DNA of 60,659 nt from Sulfuritalea sp. (GCA_030680805.1 JAUXUK010000022.1:1-60659), one strand, 5' to 3'; positions 1 through 8,445 are shown, numbered from the stretch's first letter. Made by a program: numbers and translations. Notes: generated by a model not told the origin, from the sequence alone.

Positions 1-2
1 AG

Positions 3-221
3 GACTTCCCGGAGGTCGTGGCGATGGTGGAAGATGCCTTCGACCAGCTCGGCAAGACCAAGGGCCTCAAGGAGAAGCATGAGGCGTTCGCCGCCAAGAA
101 GGATTGGGAAAATGCCACCCTCTGGGCCGAACAAATCTGGCAGTATCAGGTCAAAACCGCCGACCTCGGCCTGCGCGCCAAAACCTACCTCGAACAAAAT
201 GGCGCCAAGAAAGTGAAGTAA
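3..221 (+). CDS. nosZ: C-terminal end of probable nitrous oxide reductase NosZ (5' truncated)
   Basis: An open frame runs in from the window edge and stops at 219-221, giving about 72 residues that end in ...YLEQNGAKKVK. No catalytic motif is left, so the name rests on context and on a remembered resemblance of the tail (VKTADLGLRAKTYL) to clade II NosZ proteins of betaproteobacteria. In those clusters nosZ is followed by c-type cytochromes, nosB, nosD, nosG and nosH, exactly as here. NosZ is the periplasmic copper enzyme that reduces N2O to N2. The GTG at 18 is only an internal codon. The missing upstream sequence should show the CuA and CuZ ligands if the call is right. Confidence 0.6.
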   Translation, partial: DFPEVVAMVEDAFDQLGKTKGLKEKHEAFAAKKDWENATLWAEQIWQYQVKTADLGLRAKTYLEQNGAKKVK

Positions 222-234
222 GTTGTTGACTAAA

Positions 235-248
235 TTGATCTGATTCAA
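235..248 (+). promoter_or_regulatory. FNR/DNR-like box upstream of the first cytochrome gene
   Basis: TTGATCTGATTCAA matches the FNR/DNR/ANR consensus TTGAT-N4-ATCAA at nine of ten defined positions. A -10-like TAGGAT lies at 271-276, so the box would sit near -41.5 for a start at about 283, the class II activator position. Anaerobic activation of nos genes by this family is well established; the site itself is a prediction. Confidence 0.45.
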
Positions 249-258
249 GGAAGCCCCC

Positions 259-287
259 GGGTGGGTTGTCTAGGATGCAACCCACCC
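259..287 (+). terminator. Perfect 10-bp hairpin between nosZ and the cytochrome genes
   Basis: GGGTGGGTTG at 259-268 and CAACCCACCC at 278-287 pair perfectly around a 9-base loop. No T-run follows, so it is not a classical intrinsic terminator. It may protect the 3' end of nosZ mRNA or weaken read-through. It overlaps the predicted -10 of the FNR-like promoter. Confidence 0.5.
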
Positions 288-312
288 AACTCAAACCCCG
301 AAAGGAATATTC

Positions 313-633
313 ATGAAGCATGCCCTGTCGATCGCCGCTGCGCTGGCTGTCACCGTTCTGGCCTCGTTTTCCGCATATGCCGCCGACGGCGCCAAGCTGT
401 ATATGGAAAAAACCTGCATCGCCTGCCACGGCAAGGACGCCAAGACGCCCCTGAAGGGAATGCCCTATCCCAAGCTGGCCGGCCAGAGCGCCGCCTATGC
501 CGAGCAGCAGATGAAGGACATCAAGAGCGGCGCGCGCAGCAACGGCCAGAGTGCCGCGATGAAGGGTGTCATGCACCTCGTCAGCGATGCGGAGATCAAG
601 GTGCTGGCCGACTATTTGTCGAAATTGAAATAG
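313..633 (+). CDS. Small monohaem cytochrome c of the nos cluster
   Basis: The protein has 106 residues. A Sec signal peptide (MKHALSIAAALAVTV...AYA) covers about residues 1-23, and one haem c motif, CIACH, lies at 35-39. It is therefore a small class I periplasmic cytochrome, of the kind found next to clade II nosZ (NosC-like), and is expected to pass electrons to NosZ. The ATG at 313 is preceded by AAAGGAAT. A second, dihaem cytochrome follows 90 bases downstream with its own FNR-like box. The haem protein call is certain; its direct NosZ partnership is inferred from position. Confidence 0.88.
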   Translation: MKHALSIAAALAVTVLASFSAYAADGAKLYMEKTCIACHGKDAKTPLKGMPYPKLAGQSAAYAEQQMKDIKSGARSNGQSAAMKGVMHLVSDAEIKVLADYLSKLK

Positions 634-649
634 CCAATCGACCAGGTGG

Positions 650-663
650 TTGAGGCATATCAA
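650..663 (+). promoter_or_regulatory. Second FNR/DNR-like box, upstream of the dihaem cytochrome
   Basis: TTGAGGCATATCAA fits TTGAT-N4-ATCAA with one mismatch. A -10-like TAAAGT lies at 686-691, which again places the box near -41.5 relative to a start at about 698. Two similar boxes with the same geometry within 420 bases strengthen both calls. Confidence 0.45.
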
Positions 664-723
664 TGCACACTGATAAGCCTCCCGCTAAAGTCGCCCCATA
701 CTTTAATTCATGAGGACAACACA

Positions 724-1461
724 ATGAAAAAGCTTCTGGCTCTGGCCATCGCAGCTGCCCTGATCCCCGTTACCGCAGCCTTGGCCGCACCCCCCGCGCC
801 GAAAGCTTCGGGCATCGAATCCAAGGACTACCAGTGGGCGAAGATGGAAGGCGAGCTCAAGGAGGCGCTGGCCAAGAAGGGCAATATCAAGCGCGGCAAG
901 GAAACCTACGAGATTTGCGGCGCCTGTCACCTGCCCTCCGGCGCCGGCCGCCCGGACGGCACCTTCCCGCAGCTCGCCGGACAGCACACCACCGTGCTGA
1001 TCAAGCAGATGGCCGACATTCGCGTGGGCCTGCGCGACAACCCGACCATGTACCCGTTTGCCAAGGAAATGACGGATCCGCAGGATCTCGCCGATACCTC
1101 GGCCTATATCGAGGGCCTGTGCATCCCGGTCGACCATGGCAAGTACGAAGGCGCCGATGCCGCCAAGCAGATCGCCGCCGGCAAGGATCTCTACGAGAAG
1201 CAGTGCAAGGAGTGCCACGGCGCCAACGGCGATGGCAACAAGGAGAAGTTCTATCCCGTCATCGCCGGCCAGCACTACAAGTACCTGCTGCGCCAGATGA
1301 CCGAGATCCGTGACGGCCATCGCCGCAACGCCAACCCGGACATGGTCAAGGTCATCAAGCCCTACACCGGCGACCAACTGGTGGCGATTTCCGCCTATCA
1401 GGCCAGCCTGTCGATGCCGGGTTCGATGTGCAAGCCCAAGGCCGGCGGCAAGAAGAAATAA
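724..1461 (+). CDS. Dihaem cytochrome c (cytochrome c4-like) of the nos cluster
   Basis: The chosen ATG at 724 gives 245 residues beginning MKKLLALAIAAALIP, a good signal peptide, with GAGG about ten bases upstream. The longer frame from 646 would bury the signal peptide and overlap the FNR-like box. Two haem motifs, CGACH (65-69) and CKECH (162-166), each start a c-type domain with the PQLAGQH / PVIAGQH signature typical of cytochrome c4-like proteins. The tail is lysine rich. It probably carries electrons from the quinol-oxidising proteins to NosZ, as do the NosC1/NosC2 cytochromes of other clade II clusters. Confidence 0.88.
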   Translation: MKKLLALAIAAALIPVTAALAAPPAPKASGIESKDYQWAKMEGELKEALAKKGNIKRGKETYEICGACHLPSGAGRPDGTFPQLAGQHTTVLIKQMADIRVGLRDNPTMYPFAKEMTDPQDLADTSAYIEGLCIPVDHGKYEGADAAKQIAAGKDLYEKQCKECHGANGDGNKEKFYPVIAGQHYKYLLRQMTEIRDGHRRNANPDMVKVIKPYTGDQLVAISAYQASLSMPGSMCKPKAGGKKK

Positions 1462-1522
1462 GCGGGACGCCGCCTTCATCGCCCTTGGGGGAGGGGCGAG
1501 CCTTAGTATCATCCGAAACACT

Positions 1523-1545
1523 CCCGCCCGCGCTCTGCGGGCGGG
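1523..1545 (+). terminator. Perfect 9-bp GC hairpin in front of nosB
   Basis: CCCGCCCGC (1523-1531) pairs with GCGGGCGGG (1537-1545) around a 5-base loop. No T-run follows. It is the second strong hairpin between consecutive nos genes and more likely tunes mRNA stability than ends transcription. Confidence 0.45.
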
Positions 1546-1569
1546 CTCCTCGAACCACAGAGAATTCTT

Positions 1570-2544
1570 ATGCAAGCAAACAACAAAATCATCGGCGGTT
1601 TGACCATGATCGCGCTGGTGGCCATGATCGCCGCCTACTTCGCGCCGATCTGGTGGGTTTCGCTGACCGCGCCAAACTATCCGCCCGATGCCTTCCCCGA
1701 CGGCATCCGCATCCATTTCCATTTCGACGGCGTCTATAACGGCTGCAAGGCCGCCGGCAAAGGCACGCGCATGGCCGCGGAAATCATCCAGAAGGATCTG
1801 TCCCACGAGGACGAACGCTGGAATCCCATCACCGACGCCAAGAAGGATGTCAACAAGGGCGCCGAAGGTCTCGACTGCGTGCATGAGATGAACACCATCA
1901 ACCACTACGTCGGCATGTTCCCCATCGCCACCGGTGCGCCGGTCGAGAAGCCGCTGGCCAAGTTCTTCTTCGGCTTCTTCGCCGTGATGCTGGCCGGCTT
2001 CGCCATCACGCAGAAGAAGCTGCGCCTTGCGGTGCTCTCGTTCGGCTTCGCTGCCGTCGCCGCATGGATGATCGTCGACCAGTACGTGCTCGGCCATTTG
2101 GCCACCCATGTAAAGGAATACATGGACGAAACAGCCACCTTTTTCAATGAACCCGACAAGATCCAGGTCTGGGGCGACAACGTGACGATGATTACCAATA
2201 TCGTGATCGTCGGCCTCATCGCGACAATGGTCATCGTGGTACTCGGTGTCTGGAAGATCCGCGGTTTCGAATTGCTGCTGGCGCTGGTACCCGGCCTGCT
2301 GCCGCTGTTCTTCGTTCTCGAATACGCGGGCTGGCTGTGGTTCTTCGGTCACAACATGCACCCGTGGGGCGCCTTCACCGTCAAACCCTTCATGCCCACC
2401 GTGTTCGGCGAAGGCAAGGTGGCGCAGTTCTCGACCTACTCCTATCCCCACTGGGGCTACGCGCTGCTGCTGATTGCCTTCGCCTGCCTGATGCTGGCGG
2501 TCCTGATGCGCCGCAAGCAGCTGCGCGAGGCGACGGGTAACTGA
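1570..2544 (+). CDS. nosB: NosB-like integral membrane protein of clade II nos clusters
   Basis: The protein has 324 residues. One hydrophobic segment lies near the N-terminus (about 8-30), followed by a long exported loop and then several helices (about 130-155, 160-180, 210-235, 240-260, 295-315). No catalytic family is recognised. Its place between the cytochromes and nosD, and its membrane layout, match NosB, a hallmark of clade II N2O reduction clusters that is needed for activity in Wolinella but has no known biochemical role. The stop is one base before the nosD start. The identification rests on synteny and topology. Confidence 0.75.
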   Translation: MQANNKIIGGLTMIALVAMIAAYFAPIWWVSLTAPNYPPDAFPDGIRIHFHFDGVYNGCKAAGKGTRMAAEIIQKDLSHEDERWNPITDAKKDVNKGAEGLDCVHEMNTINHYVGMFPIATGAPVEKPLAKFFFGFFAVMLAGFAITQKKLRLAVLSFGFAAVAAWMIVDQYVLGHLATHVKEYMDETATFFNEPDKIQVWGDNVTMITNIVIVGLIATMVIVVLGVWKIRGFELLLALVPGLLPLFFVLEYAGWLWFFGHNMHPWGAFTVKPFMPTVFGEGKVAQFSTYSYPHWGYALLLIAFACLMLAVLMRRKQLREATGN

Positions 2545-2545
2545 G

Positions 2546-3925
2546 ATGGCCCGCTGGCGCATGATCGTGCCAGGCTTGGCCCTTGGTGCGTTCTCGCTGT
2601 TCGTGACGGCCCAAGGGGTCGGCAATGTCGTCGGCATCGGCGAGACCTCCGGAAAACTGGGCGCCACGGCCGACTTGTCGACGGCCCCGCGCGTCGACGT
2701 CGACCGGCCCAAGCCGACCTTCCCGCTCTATACGCGCGACAAGCGCATCCATGGGTACCAGCCTTTTCAGGAACTGGTCGATGCCGCGCCGGCCGGTTCG
2801 GTGCTGAAACCGCCGCCCGGCAGCTACTCCGGCCCGGTGGTGCTGAAGAAACCGCTCACCATCGAGGGCGGCGGCCAGGTCACCATCGATGCCGGCGACC
2901 GCGGTACGGTGTTTTCGCTCGAGGCCGACAACTCGGTGCTGCGCGGTATCCGCCTGACCGGCTCGGGCGACAATCACGATACCGACGACTCCTGCCTCGA
3001 CGTGCGCGGCCACGGCAATGTCATCGAGAACCTCGTGATCGACAATTGCCTGTTCGGCATCGACTTGAAACAATCAAGCAATAGCATCGTGCGCGGCAAC
3101 AAGATCAAGTCCAAGCCCTTCGACCTGGGCGTGCGCGGCGACGGCATCCGTCTCTGGTACAGCAACAACAATCTGATCGAGAACAATCTCATCACCGACA
3201 CGCGCGACATGGTGGCCTGGTATTCCCACCGCAACATCTACCGCGGCAACGAGGGTCGCCGCAGCCGCTATTCGATCCACTTCATGTTCGCCAACAACAA
3301 CATCGTCGAGAACAACCGCTTCATCGACAACGCCGTCGGCATCTACTTCATGTACATGGAAGGCGGCGGCGCGCGCAACAACCTGATCTCGCACGCCACC
3401 GGCGCCACCGGCATGGCCCTGGGCTTCAAGGAAGCCTCGGACATCTTCATCGAGAACAACGAGATCATCTACAGCGCCGTCGGCGTCGGCTCGGATCTGT
3501 CGCCCTTCCAGCCCGATACGACGATCCGCTTCAAGAACAACCGCTTCGCCTACAACGGCATCGCCGTGCAACTCACCAGCGAACTGGGCGGCAACCAGCT
3601 CGACGACAACATTTTCGAAGGCAACCTGACCGACGTGTTCCAGGGCGGGCGCGGCTCCGGCGACAAAAACCAATGGACCGGCAATTACTTCGACACCTAT
3701 CAGGGCTTCGACAAGAATGGCGACGGCTACGGCGACACACCGCACGAGGACTACGCCTACGCCGACCAGATCTGGATGGAAATGCCCCCGGCGCGCTTTT
3801 TCAAAACCTCGCCGGTGCTGGAACTGCTCAACTTCCTCGAGCGGCTGGCACCCTTCTCCGCCCCCGAGTTGCAGGCACGCGATCCCCGGCCGCGCCATCT
3901 GAAACCGCAAAGGAATCAAGGATGA
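2546..3925 (+). CDS. nosD: NosD, periplasmic beta-helix copper-site maturation protein (copy 1)
   Basis: The protein has 459 residues with an N-terminal signal/anchor, then repeated Asn-rich rungs (NNNLIENN, NNNIVENNRF, IENNEI) of the right-handed parallel beta-helix (CASH) type. The C-terminal signature DKNGDGYGDTPHEDY...IWMEMP, followed by LLNFLERLAPFSAP, is typical of NosD. NosD works with the NosFY ABC transporter to assemble the CuZ site of NosZ, probably by supplying sulfur. It overlaps nosG by four bases (ATGA). A shorter paralogue lies at 11819-13066. Confidence 0.93.
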   Translation: MARWRMIVPGLALGAFSLFVTAQGVGNVVGIGETSGKLGATADLSTAPRVDVDRPKPTFPLYTRDKRIHGYQPFQELVDAAPAGSVLKPPPGSYSGPVVLKKPLTIEGGGQVTIDAGDRGTVFSLEADNSVLRGIRLTGSGDNHDTDDSCLDVRGHGNVIENLVIDNCLFGIDLKQSSNSIVRGNKIKSKPFDLGVRGDGIRLWYSNNNLIENNLITDTRDMVAWYSHRNIYRGNEGRRSRYSIHFMFANNNIVENNRFIDNAVGIYFMYMEGGGARNNLISHATGATGMALGFKEASDIFIENNEIIYSAVGVGSDLSPFQPDTTIRFKNNRFAYNGIAVQLTSELGGNQLDDNIFEGNLTDVFQGGRGSGDKNQWTGNYFDTYQGFDKNGDGYGDTPHEDYAYADQIWMEMPPARFFKTSPVLELLNFLERLAPFSAPELQARDPRPRHLKPQRNQG

Positions 3926-4785
3926 GCGAAGAAGACACAAAAGTCGGCGCTGGCAAGACGGCGCCGAAACCCCCGATGTCGAAAGAACGCAAGCAGCAGG
4001 CGCGCCGCCGCGTGCTGCGCACGATCCTGCTGTCGGGCGGCGTGATCGGCGCCGCGGTCTCGGGTTACCTGCCCATCGCCTATGCGCGCAAGGCGCGCCT
4101 GCGCCCGCCCGGCGCACTAGACGAAAAGGATTTCCTCTCCAGTTGCATCAAGTGCGGCCAGTGCGTGCAGGTCTGTCCGGTGGATGCCATCAAACTGGCC
4201 GACCTCGTCGACGGCTTCGGTGTCGGCGCGCCCTACATCGACGCCCGCGCACAGGCCTGCGATTTTTCCTGCGATGCCGTGCAGTGCGTCCTCGCCTGCC
4301 CGACCGGCTCGCTGACTTATCACAAGCCGGAATTCCTGCCGGTGCGCCCCGGCGCCCAGCTCGCCGCCAAACCGATCCTCAAGGCCAAGAAAAACGATCC
4401 CGAACCGACCCTCAACATGCGGGAACGCATCGGCGTGGCACGCCTGACGCGCCCCGGCACCTGCCTTGCCATGCAGGGCAAGGGCTTCAAGGGCCAGGCG
4501 CGCGGGCCGGACTTCAAGGGCGAGCTGCGCTACATGGACGTCGATCGCTGGAAGCCGATCCCGATCCGCGACCACCCCTACGATGTGGCGGAGTGCGATC
4601 TCTGCGTGCGCGAGTGCCCGGTGATGGACGCCATCTCCATCGAACTGGTGTTCATGCCCAACGGCACCCAGCGCAAGTCGCCGGTCGTGCATGAGCCCTG
4701 CGTCGGCTGCGGCGTCTGCGAGATGATCTGCCCGGTCGAACCGACCGCCATCGAAATCGTCGCGCAAGAGGTGTGGAGAGCATGA
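3922..4785 (+). CDS. nosG: NosG, NapG/MauM-type iron-sulfur protein
   Basis: With the start at 3922 (ATGA overlap with nosD) the protein has 287 residues. An arginine-rich, Tat-like N-terminus with one hydrophobic stretch precedes four ferredoxin-type cysteine clusters: CIKCGQCVQVCP, CDFSC...CVLACP, CDLCVRECP and CVGCGVCEMICP. This is the NapG/MauM pattern. NosG and NosH are thought to form a membrane-bound menaquinol dehydrogenase that feeds electrons to clade II NosZ. Residues 7-13 (KVGAGKT) are encoded by one copy of the 26-bp dispersed motif, in the disordered N-terminal tail. Confidence 0.9.
   Translation: MSEEDTKVGAGKTAPKPPMSKERKQQARRRVLRTILLSGGVIGAAVSGYLPIAYARKARLRPPGALDEKDFLSSCIKCGQCVQVCPVDAIKLADLVDGFGVGAPYIDARAQACDFSCDAVQCVLACPTGSLTYHKPEFLPVRPGAQLAAKPILKAKKNDPEPTLNMRERIGVARLTRPGTCLAMQGKGFKGQARGPDFKGELRYMDVDRWKPIPIRDHPYDVAECDLCVRECPVMDAISIELVFMPNGTQRKSPVVHEPCVGCGVCEMICPVEPTAIEIVAQEVWRA
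3938..3963 (+). repeat. 26-bp dispersed motif, copy 1 (inside nosG)
   Basis: Carries AAAAGTCGGCGCTGGC followed by AAGACGGCG. In the nosG frame it encodes KVGAGKTA just after the start codon. Confidence 0.85.
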
Positions 4786-5765
4786 ACGCCATCCTCAAGC
4801 GGCGCTTCATCGATCAAATCCTCGTCATGTTCGGCCGCGAACCGAAGAAACCCGCGGCCATTACCGAGCGCGCGGTCAAGGCCCACGAGCTCAAGCGCCT
4901 GACCAACAAGGCCGACTTGCAGGCGCTGAAGGCGCACCAGCGCGCCCACGAAGAGAAGTCCACCAAGTGGCGCAACCGCCGCTGGGCGACCTTGATCGTC
5001 ACGAATCTGCTGTTCGTCGTTTCGTTCTATTTCGATGTCCAGCTACTCGAAGGCGCGCTCACCGCCTCGCGCTTCGTCGGCTTTCACCTGATCGACCTCA
5101 ACTCGGCCCTGCAGGTGATGCTGGCGCACAAGCACATCATCACCAACCTGCTGATCGGCACCGGCACCGTGCTCGTCCTGTGGATATTGCTCGGCGGCCG
5201 GACCTTCTGCTCCTGGGTCTGTCCCTATCACCTGCTCGCCGAGTGGGCGGAGAACATTCACCTCTGGCTGGTCAAGAAGAAACTGGTGACCGACGCGCCG
5301 ATCGACCGCCGCCTGCGCACGGTGTTCTGGATCGTCTTCGCCCTGCTGGCCGTCATCACGGGCTATACCGTGTTCGAGGCGATCTCGCCGACCGGCATCC
5401 TGTCGCGCGCCCTGATCTACGGGCCGGGACTGGCGCTGCTGTGGGTACTGGCGTTGCTGATCTTCGAAGTCTTCTTCGTGCGCCGCGCCTGGTGCCGCTA
5501 TGCCTGCCCGATCGGCCTGACCTACGGCGTCGTCGGCATCGTCTCGCCGTTGCGCATCAAATACACCCTCGACGGCTGCTTCCATGAAGGAGACTGCCGC
5601 AAGGTTTGTCTCGTGCCGCATGTGCTCGACACGGTGATCAAGGGACGTGCCGTCGACACCGAGATCGCCATCGGCCCGGACTGCACGCGTTGCGGCCTGT
5701 GCGTCGACACCTGCCCGACCGGCTCGCTCAAGTTCGATATCAAGGGTTTATCCAGGCTGATGTAA
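4782..5765 (+). CDS. nosH: NosH, NapH-type membrane quinol dehydrogenase subunit
   Basis: The start at 4782 overlaps nosG by four bases and gives 327 residues. Membrane helices alternate with two CxxxCP motifs, FCSWVCPYH and RAWCRYACPIG, and a C-terminal ferredoxin cluster, CTRCGLCVDTCPTGSLKF. This is the NapH/MauN architecture. NosH should oxidise menaquinol in the membrane and pass electrons to NosG. The adjacent menG-menA pair supports a menaquinol link. Confidence 0.9.
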   Translation: MNAILKRRFIDQILVMFGREPKKPAAITERAVKAHELKRLTNKADLQALKAHQRAHEEKSTKWRNRRWATLIVTNLLFVVSFYFDVQLLEGALTASRFVGFHLIDLNSALQVMLAHKHIITNLLIGTGTVLVLWILLGGRTFCSWVCPYHLLAEWAENIHLWLVKKKLVTDAPIDRRLRTVFWIVFALLAVITGYTVFEAISPTGILSRALIYGPGLALLWVLALLIFEVFFVRRAWCRYACPIGLTYGVVGIVSPLRIKYTLDGCFHEGDCRKVCLVPHVLDTVIKGRAVDTEIAIGPDCTRCGLCVDTCPTGSLKFDIKGLSRLM

Positions 5766-5788
5766 CCCGCCCGTTTAAAATCCACACC

Positions 5789-6661
5789 ATGATCCGCTGC
5801 GAAAACCTCTCCAAATCCTTTCGGCGTGCCCGCGTACTCGACGGCATCGACCTCGACATCGCGCTCGGCGAACGCATCGCCCTGATCGGCTCCAACGGCG
5901 CCGGCAAGACCACGCTGATCCGCTGCCTGCTCGGCGAATACGTCCATGACGGTACGGTGACCATCGACGGCCGCTCGCCGCGCACCGAGCGCACCACCGT
6001 GCTCGGCAACATTGGCTTCGTGCCACAACTGCCGCCACCGCTGAAGATGCCAGTCGGCCAGCTCATCGAGTTTTCAGCCGCGCTGTCGGGCGCCGATCCG
6101 CGCCAGATCGACGCCCTCGCCGGTCGGCTGGGCCTGGCCGTCGATGGCATCCGTTCCCGCCCCTTCATCAAACTCTCGGGCGGCATGAAGCAGAAGCTGC
6201 TGATCGCCATCGCGCTCGGCCGCAACGCGCGCCTGCTGATCATGGACGAACCGGCCGCCAACCTCGACCCCGAAGCGCGCAAGATCTTTTTCGACCTGCT
6301 CGCCGAGCGCCAGCAAAGCGCGACGATGATCATCTCCAGCCACCGCATCGACGAAGTGGCGGCGCTGGTGAATCGCGTCATCGAGATGGACATGGGCAAG
6401 GTGGTGCTCGACGACAAGGTGGCGGACGACGTGTCGCTCTCCGGCCGCTTCGCCTGCCGGCTCGTATCGCGCCGCGTCGACGCGGCACTGGCGAAGGCGC
6501 TCGGCCGCTGGCAATTCACCGCGGATGATTCAGGGCTGGTCTGGACGGGCCAGGTTGCCGGCCCGGACCGCCTGCGCTTCATCGGCATGATCTCGCGTTA
6601 TGTCGCGCTGATCGGCGACCTGTCGCTTTCAGAAGTCGGCGCTGGCGAGACGGCGCAGTGA
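5789..6661 (+). CDS. nosF: NosF, ATPase of the NosDFY copper-site maturation transporter
   Basis: The ATG at 5789 gives 290 residues; the frame is open further upstream but overlaps nosH. Walker A GSNGAGKT (34-41), ABC signature LSGGMKQ, Walker B LLIMDEP and the switch histidine in SSHRIDE are all present. NosF powers NosY in the maturation of the NosZ copper site. The last residues (EVGAGETAQ) come from a copy of the 26-bp dispersed motif, which forms the end of the gene. nosL starts one base after the stop. Confidence 0.92.
   Translation: MIRCENLSKSFRRARVLDGIDLDIALGERIALIGSNGAGKTTLIRCLLGEYVHDGTVTIDGRSPRTERTTVLGNIGFVPQLPPPLKMPVGQLIEFSAALSGADPRQIDALAGRLGLAVDGIRSRPFIKLSGGMKQKLLIAIALGRNARLLIMDEPAANLDPEARKIFFDLLAERQQSATMIISSHRIDEVAALVNRVIEMDMGKVVLDDKVADDVSLSGRFACRLVSRRVDAALAKALGRWQFTADDSGLVWTGQVAGPDRLRFIGMISRYVALIGDLSLSEVGAGETAQ
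6630..6655 (+). repeat. 26-bp dispersed motif, copy 2 (3' end of nosF)
   Basis: GAAGTCGGCGCTGGCGAGAC followed by GGCG. It encodes EVGAGETA at the extreme C-terminus of NosF, the same frame as copy 1 in nosG. Confidence 0.85.
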
Positions 6662-6662
6662 C

Positions 6663-7136
6663 ATGAGACGTCGCGAATTTCTTGTCGCCGGTTTTGTGCT
6701 CACACCCCTTGCCGCGGCGCTCTCCGCCTGCGGCAAGGACGAAGGCTGGCCGGAAGGCATGCAGCCGATCAAGTGGGACCGCGATACCTGCGTGGTCTGC
6801 AACATGGTGATCTCCGAACGTCGCTTCGCCGGCGAAATGCGCGGCGGTCCGAAAAACACCGTGTTCAAGTTCGACGATCCCGGCTGCATCGCGCTGTGGC
6901 TCAACGACAAGGCCGCCACCTTCCCCTGGATCCGCGAACCGGCCACGAAAATCTGGGTCGCCGATGTCGGCAGCCGCGGCAATGAAGTGCGCTGGCTGGA
7001 AGCGCGTACCGCCCAGTACGTCGCCAAGTTTTCGCCGATGGGCTACAACTACGGCGCCGTAGCCCACGCCTCGGCCGGCGCGGTCGATTTCCCCACCATG
7101 TGCGAGCACGTGGTTGCCAAAGTCAGGAAAAAATAA
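6663..7136 (+). CDS. nosL: NosL, copper chaperone lipoprotein
   Basis: The protein has 157 residues. A lipoprotein signal with lipobox ALSAC (Cys23) is followed by a copper-binding CVVCNM motif (43-48), the key feature of NosL. NosL delivers Cu(I) to NosZ at the outer face of the cell. Here it lies between nosF and nosY, which is less usual than nosDFYL. Its stop overlaps the nosY start by one base (TAATG). Confidence 0.92.
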   Translation: MRRREFLVAGFVLTPLAAALSACGKDEGWPEGMQPIKWDRDTCVVCNMVISERRFAGEMRGGPKNTVFKFDDPGCIALWLNDKAATFPWIREPATKIWVADVGSRGNEVRWLEARTAQYVAKFSPMGYNYGAVAHASAGAVDFPTMCEHVVAKVRKK

Positions 7137-7963
7137 TGAAACAACTCTGGCTCACCGCCCATCTCGACATCGTCGAAAGCCTGCGCGCGCGCTGGTTCCT
7201 CATCTACACCGGCGTCTTCGGCGGCATCGTCGCGCTGCTCTTCCTCTTCGGTCTCACCGAATCGCGCGTGCTCGGCTTCATCGGCCTGTCGCGCCTACTG
7301 GTCACCTACATCCAGCTCACCATGGCGATCCTGCCGATCTTTGTGCTGATCACCACCGTGCGCTCGGTTGCCGGCGACCGCGAAGCCGGCGTCTTCGAAT
7401 ACCTGCTCTCGCTGCCGGTCTCGCTCGGCGCGTGGTTCTGGGGCAAGATCCTCGGTCGCTACATCGTCATCTTCGCGCCGGTCTTCCTCGCCATGCTGGC
7501 CGCCGTGCTGATCGCACTGGTCAAGGAAATCGAGGTCCCGTGGGGCATGTTCGGCTACTACACCGCGCTGCTCGCGGCGATGGCGCTGTGCTTTCTCGGC
7601 CTCGGCATGCTCATCTCGGCCGTCGCGCGCAGCACCGACATGGCGCAGGGCGCCGCCTTCATGACCTGGCTGGTGCTGCTGCTCTTCCTCGACCTGATCC
7701 TGCTCGGCATCATGATCCAGGGTCGCGTCGCACCCGAGATTGCTGTCGGCATCGCCCTCGCCAACCCCCTGCAAGTGTTCCGCACTGCTGCCCTCGCCCT
7801 GTTCGATCCGCAACTCATCGTGCTCGGCCCCTCTGCCTACGTGATCCTCGACACCTTTGGCGTGCTGGGTTACAAGATCTTCGCGCTCGCCTACCCAAGC
7901 GTTCTGGGGCTCGCGGCGGCGGCACTGGGCTACTTCATATTCCGCCGGGGAGACTTACCTTGA
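7136..7963 (+). CDS. nosY: NosY, membrane permease of the NosDFY transporter
   Basis: The start at 7136 gives 275 residues with about six hydrophobic segments and the ABC-2 pattern (VRSVAGDREAGVFEYLLSLPVS) typical of NosY. With NosF it forms the ABC complex that docks to NosD and matures NosZ. It overlaps the thioredoxin gene by one base (TGATG), so the two are probably co-translated. Confidence 0.92.
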   Translation: MKQLWLTAHLDIVESLRARWFLIYTGVFGGIVALLFLFGLTESRVLGFIGLSRLLVTYIQLTMAILPIFVLITTVRSVAGDREAGVFEYLLSLPVSLGAWFWGKILGRYIVIFAPVFLAMLAAVLIALVKEIEVPWGMFGYYTALLAAMALCFLGLGMLISAVARSTDMAQGAAFMTWLVLLLFLDLILLGIMIQGRVAPEIAVGIALANPLQVFRTAALALFDPQLIVLGPSAYVILDTFGVLGYKIFALAYPSVLGLAAAALGYFIFRRGDLP

Positions 7964-8445
7964 TGCGCTCTCTGCTTGGCCTGCTGTTTGTCTGCTTCAG
8001 TCTGTTCGCCCGCGCACAAGACAGCGCACCACTATTCGCGGCCAGCCTGCCCGACCAGAACAACAAGACCGTCGCGCTCGCCGACTTTCGCGGCAAGCCG
8101 CTCATCGTCAATTTCTGGGCACGCTGGTGCCCGCCCTGCCGTGACGAGATTCCCGAACTCAAGGCGGTCGCACACAGTTATCGCACCAAGGGATTGACGG
8201 TGATCGGCATCGGCCTGGAAGCGAACCTGCCGAACGTGAAGGATTTCATCAAGGCTTATGAAATGGACTATCTGCTGCTGTTCGCCCCGGTGGAAGGCAC
8301 CAGCCTCATGCAGACGCTCGGCAATGGTCGCGCCGGGCTGCCCTTCACCCTGGCCATCGACCGCGCGGGCCGCGTGGTCATGCACAAGCTCGGCAAGATC
8401 AGTCGCGCCGAACTCGAAGCTGCCGCGGCGGCTGCCCTCAAGTAA
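7963..8445 (+). CDS. TlpA/ResA-like periplasmic thioredoxin
   Basis: The protein has 160 residues. A signal peptide (MRSLLGLLFVCFSLFARA) is followed by a thioredoxin fold with the redox site WCPPC (Cys56/Cys59), the TlpA/ResA sequence. Such proteins reduce apocytochromes or copper-site cysteines in the periplasm. Its position directly behind nosY suggests service to the CuA/CuZ site or to the cytochromes of this cluster. No dedicated partner can be proved from sequence. Confidence 0.85.
   Translation: MRSLLGLLFVCFSLFARAQDSAPLFAASLPDQNNKTVALADFRGKPLIVNFWARWCPPCRDEIPELKAVAHSYRTKGLTVIGIGLEANLPNVKDFIKAYEMDYLLLFAPVEGTSLMQTLGNGRAGLPFTLAIDRAGRVVMHKLGKISRAELEAAAAAALK

Noticed and set aside
646..723. 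Upstream start for the dihaem cytochrome
   Set aside because: It would hide the signal peptide and cover the FNR-like box; the ATG at 724 has a ribosome site and a proper leader.
703..2712. Long - strand frame of 669 residues opposite the cytochrome and nosB genes
   Set aside because: His/Gly/Asp-rich shadow typical of GC-rich DNA, antisense to well supported genes.
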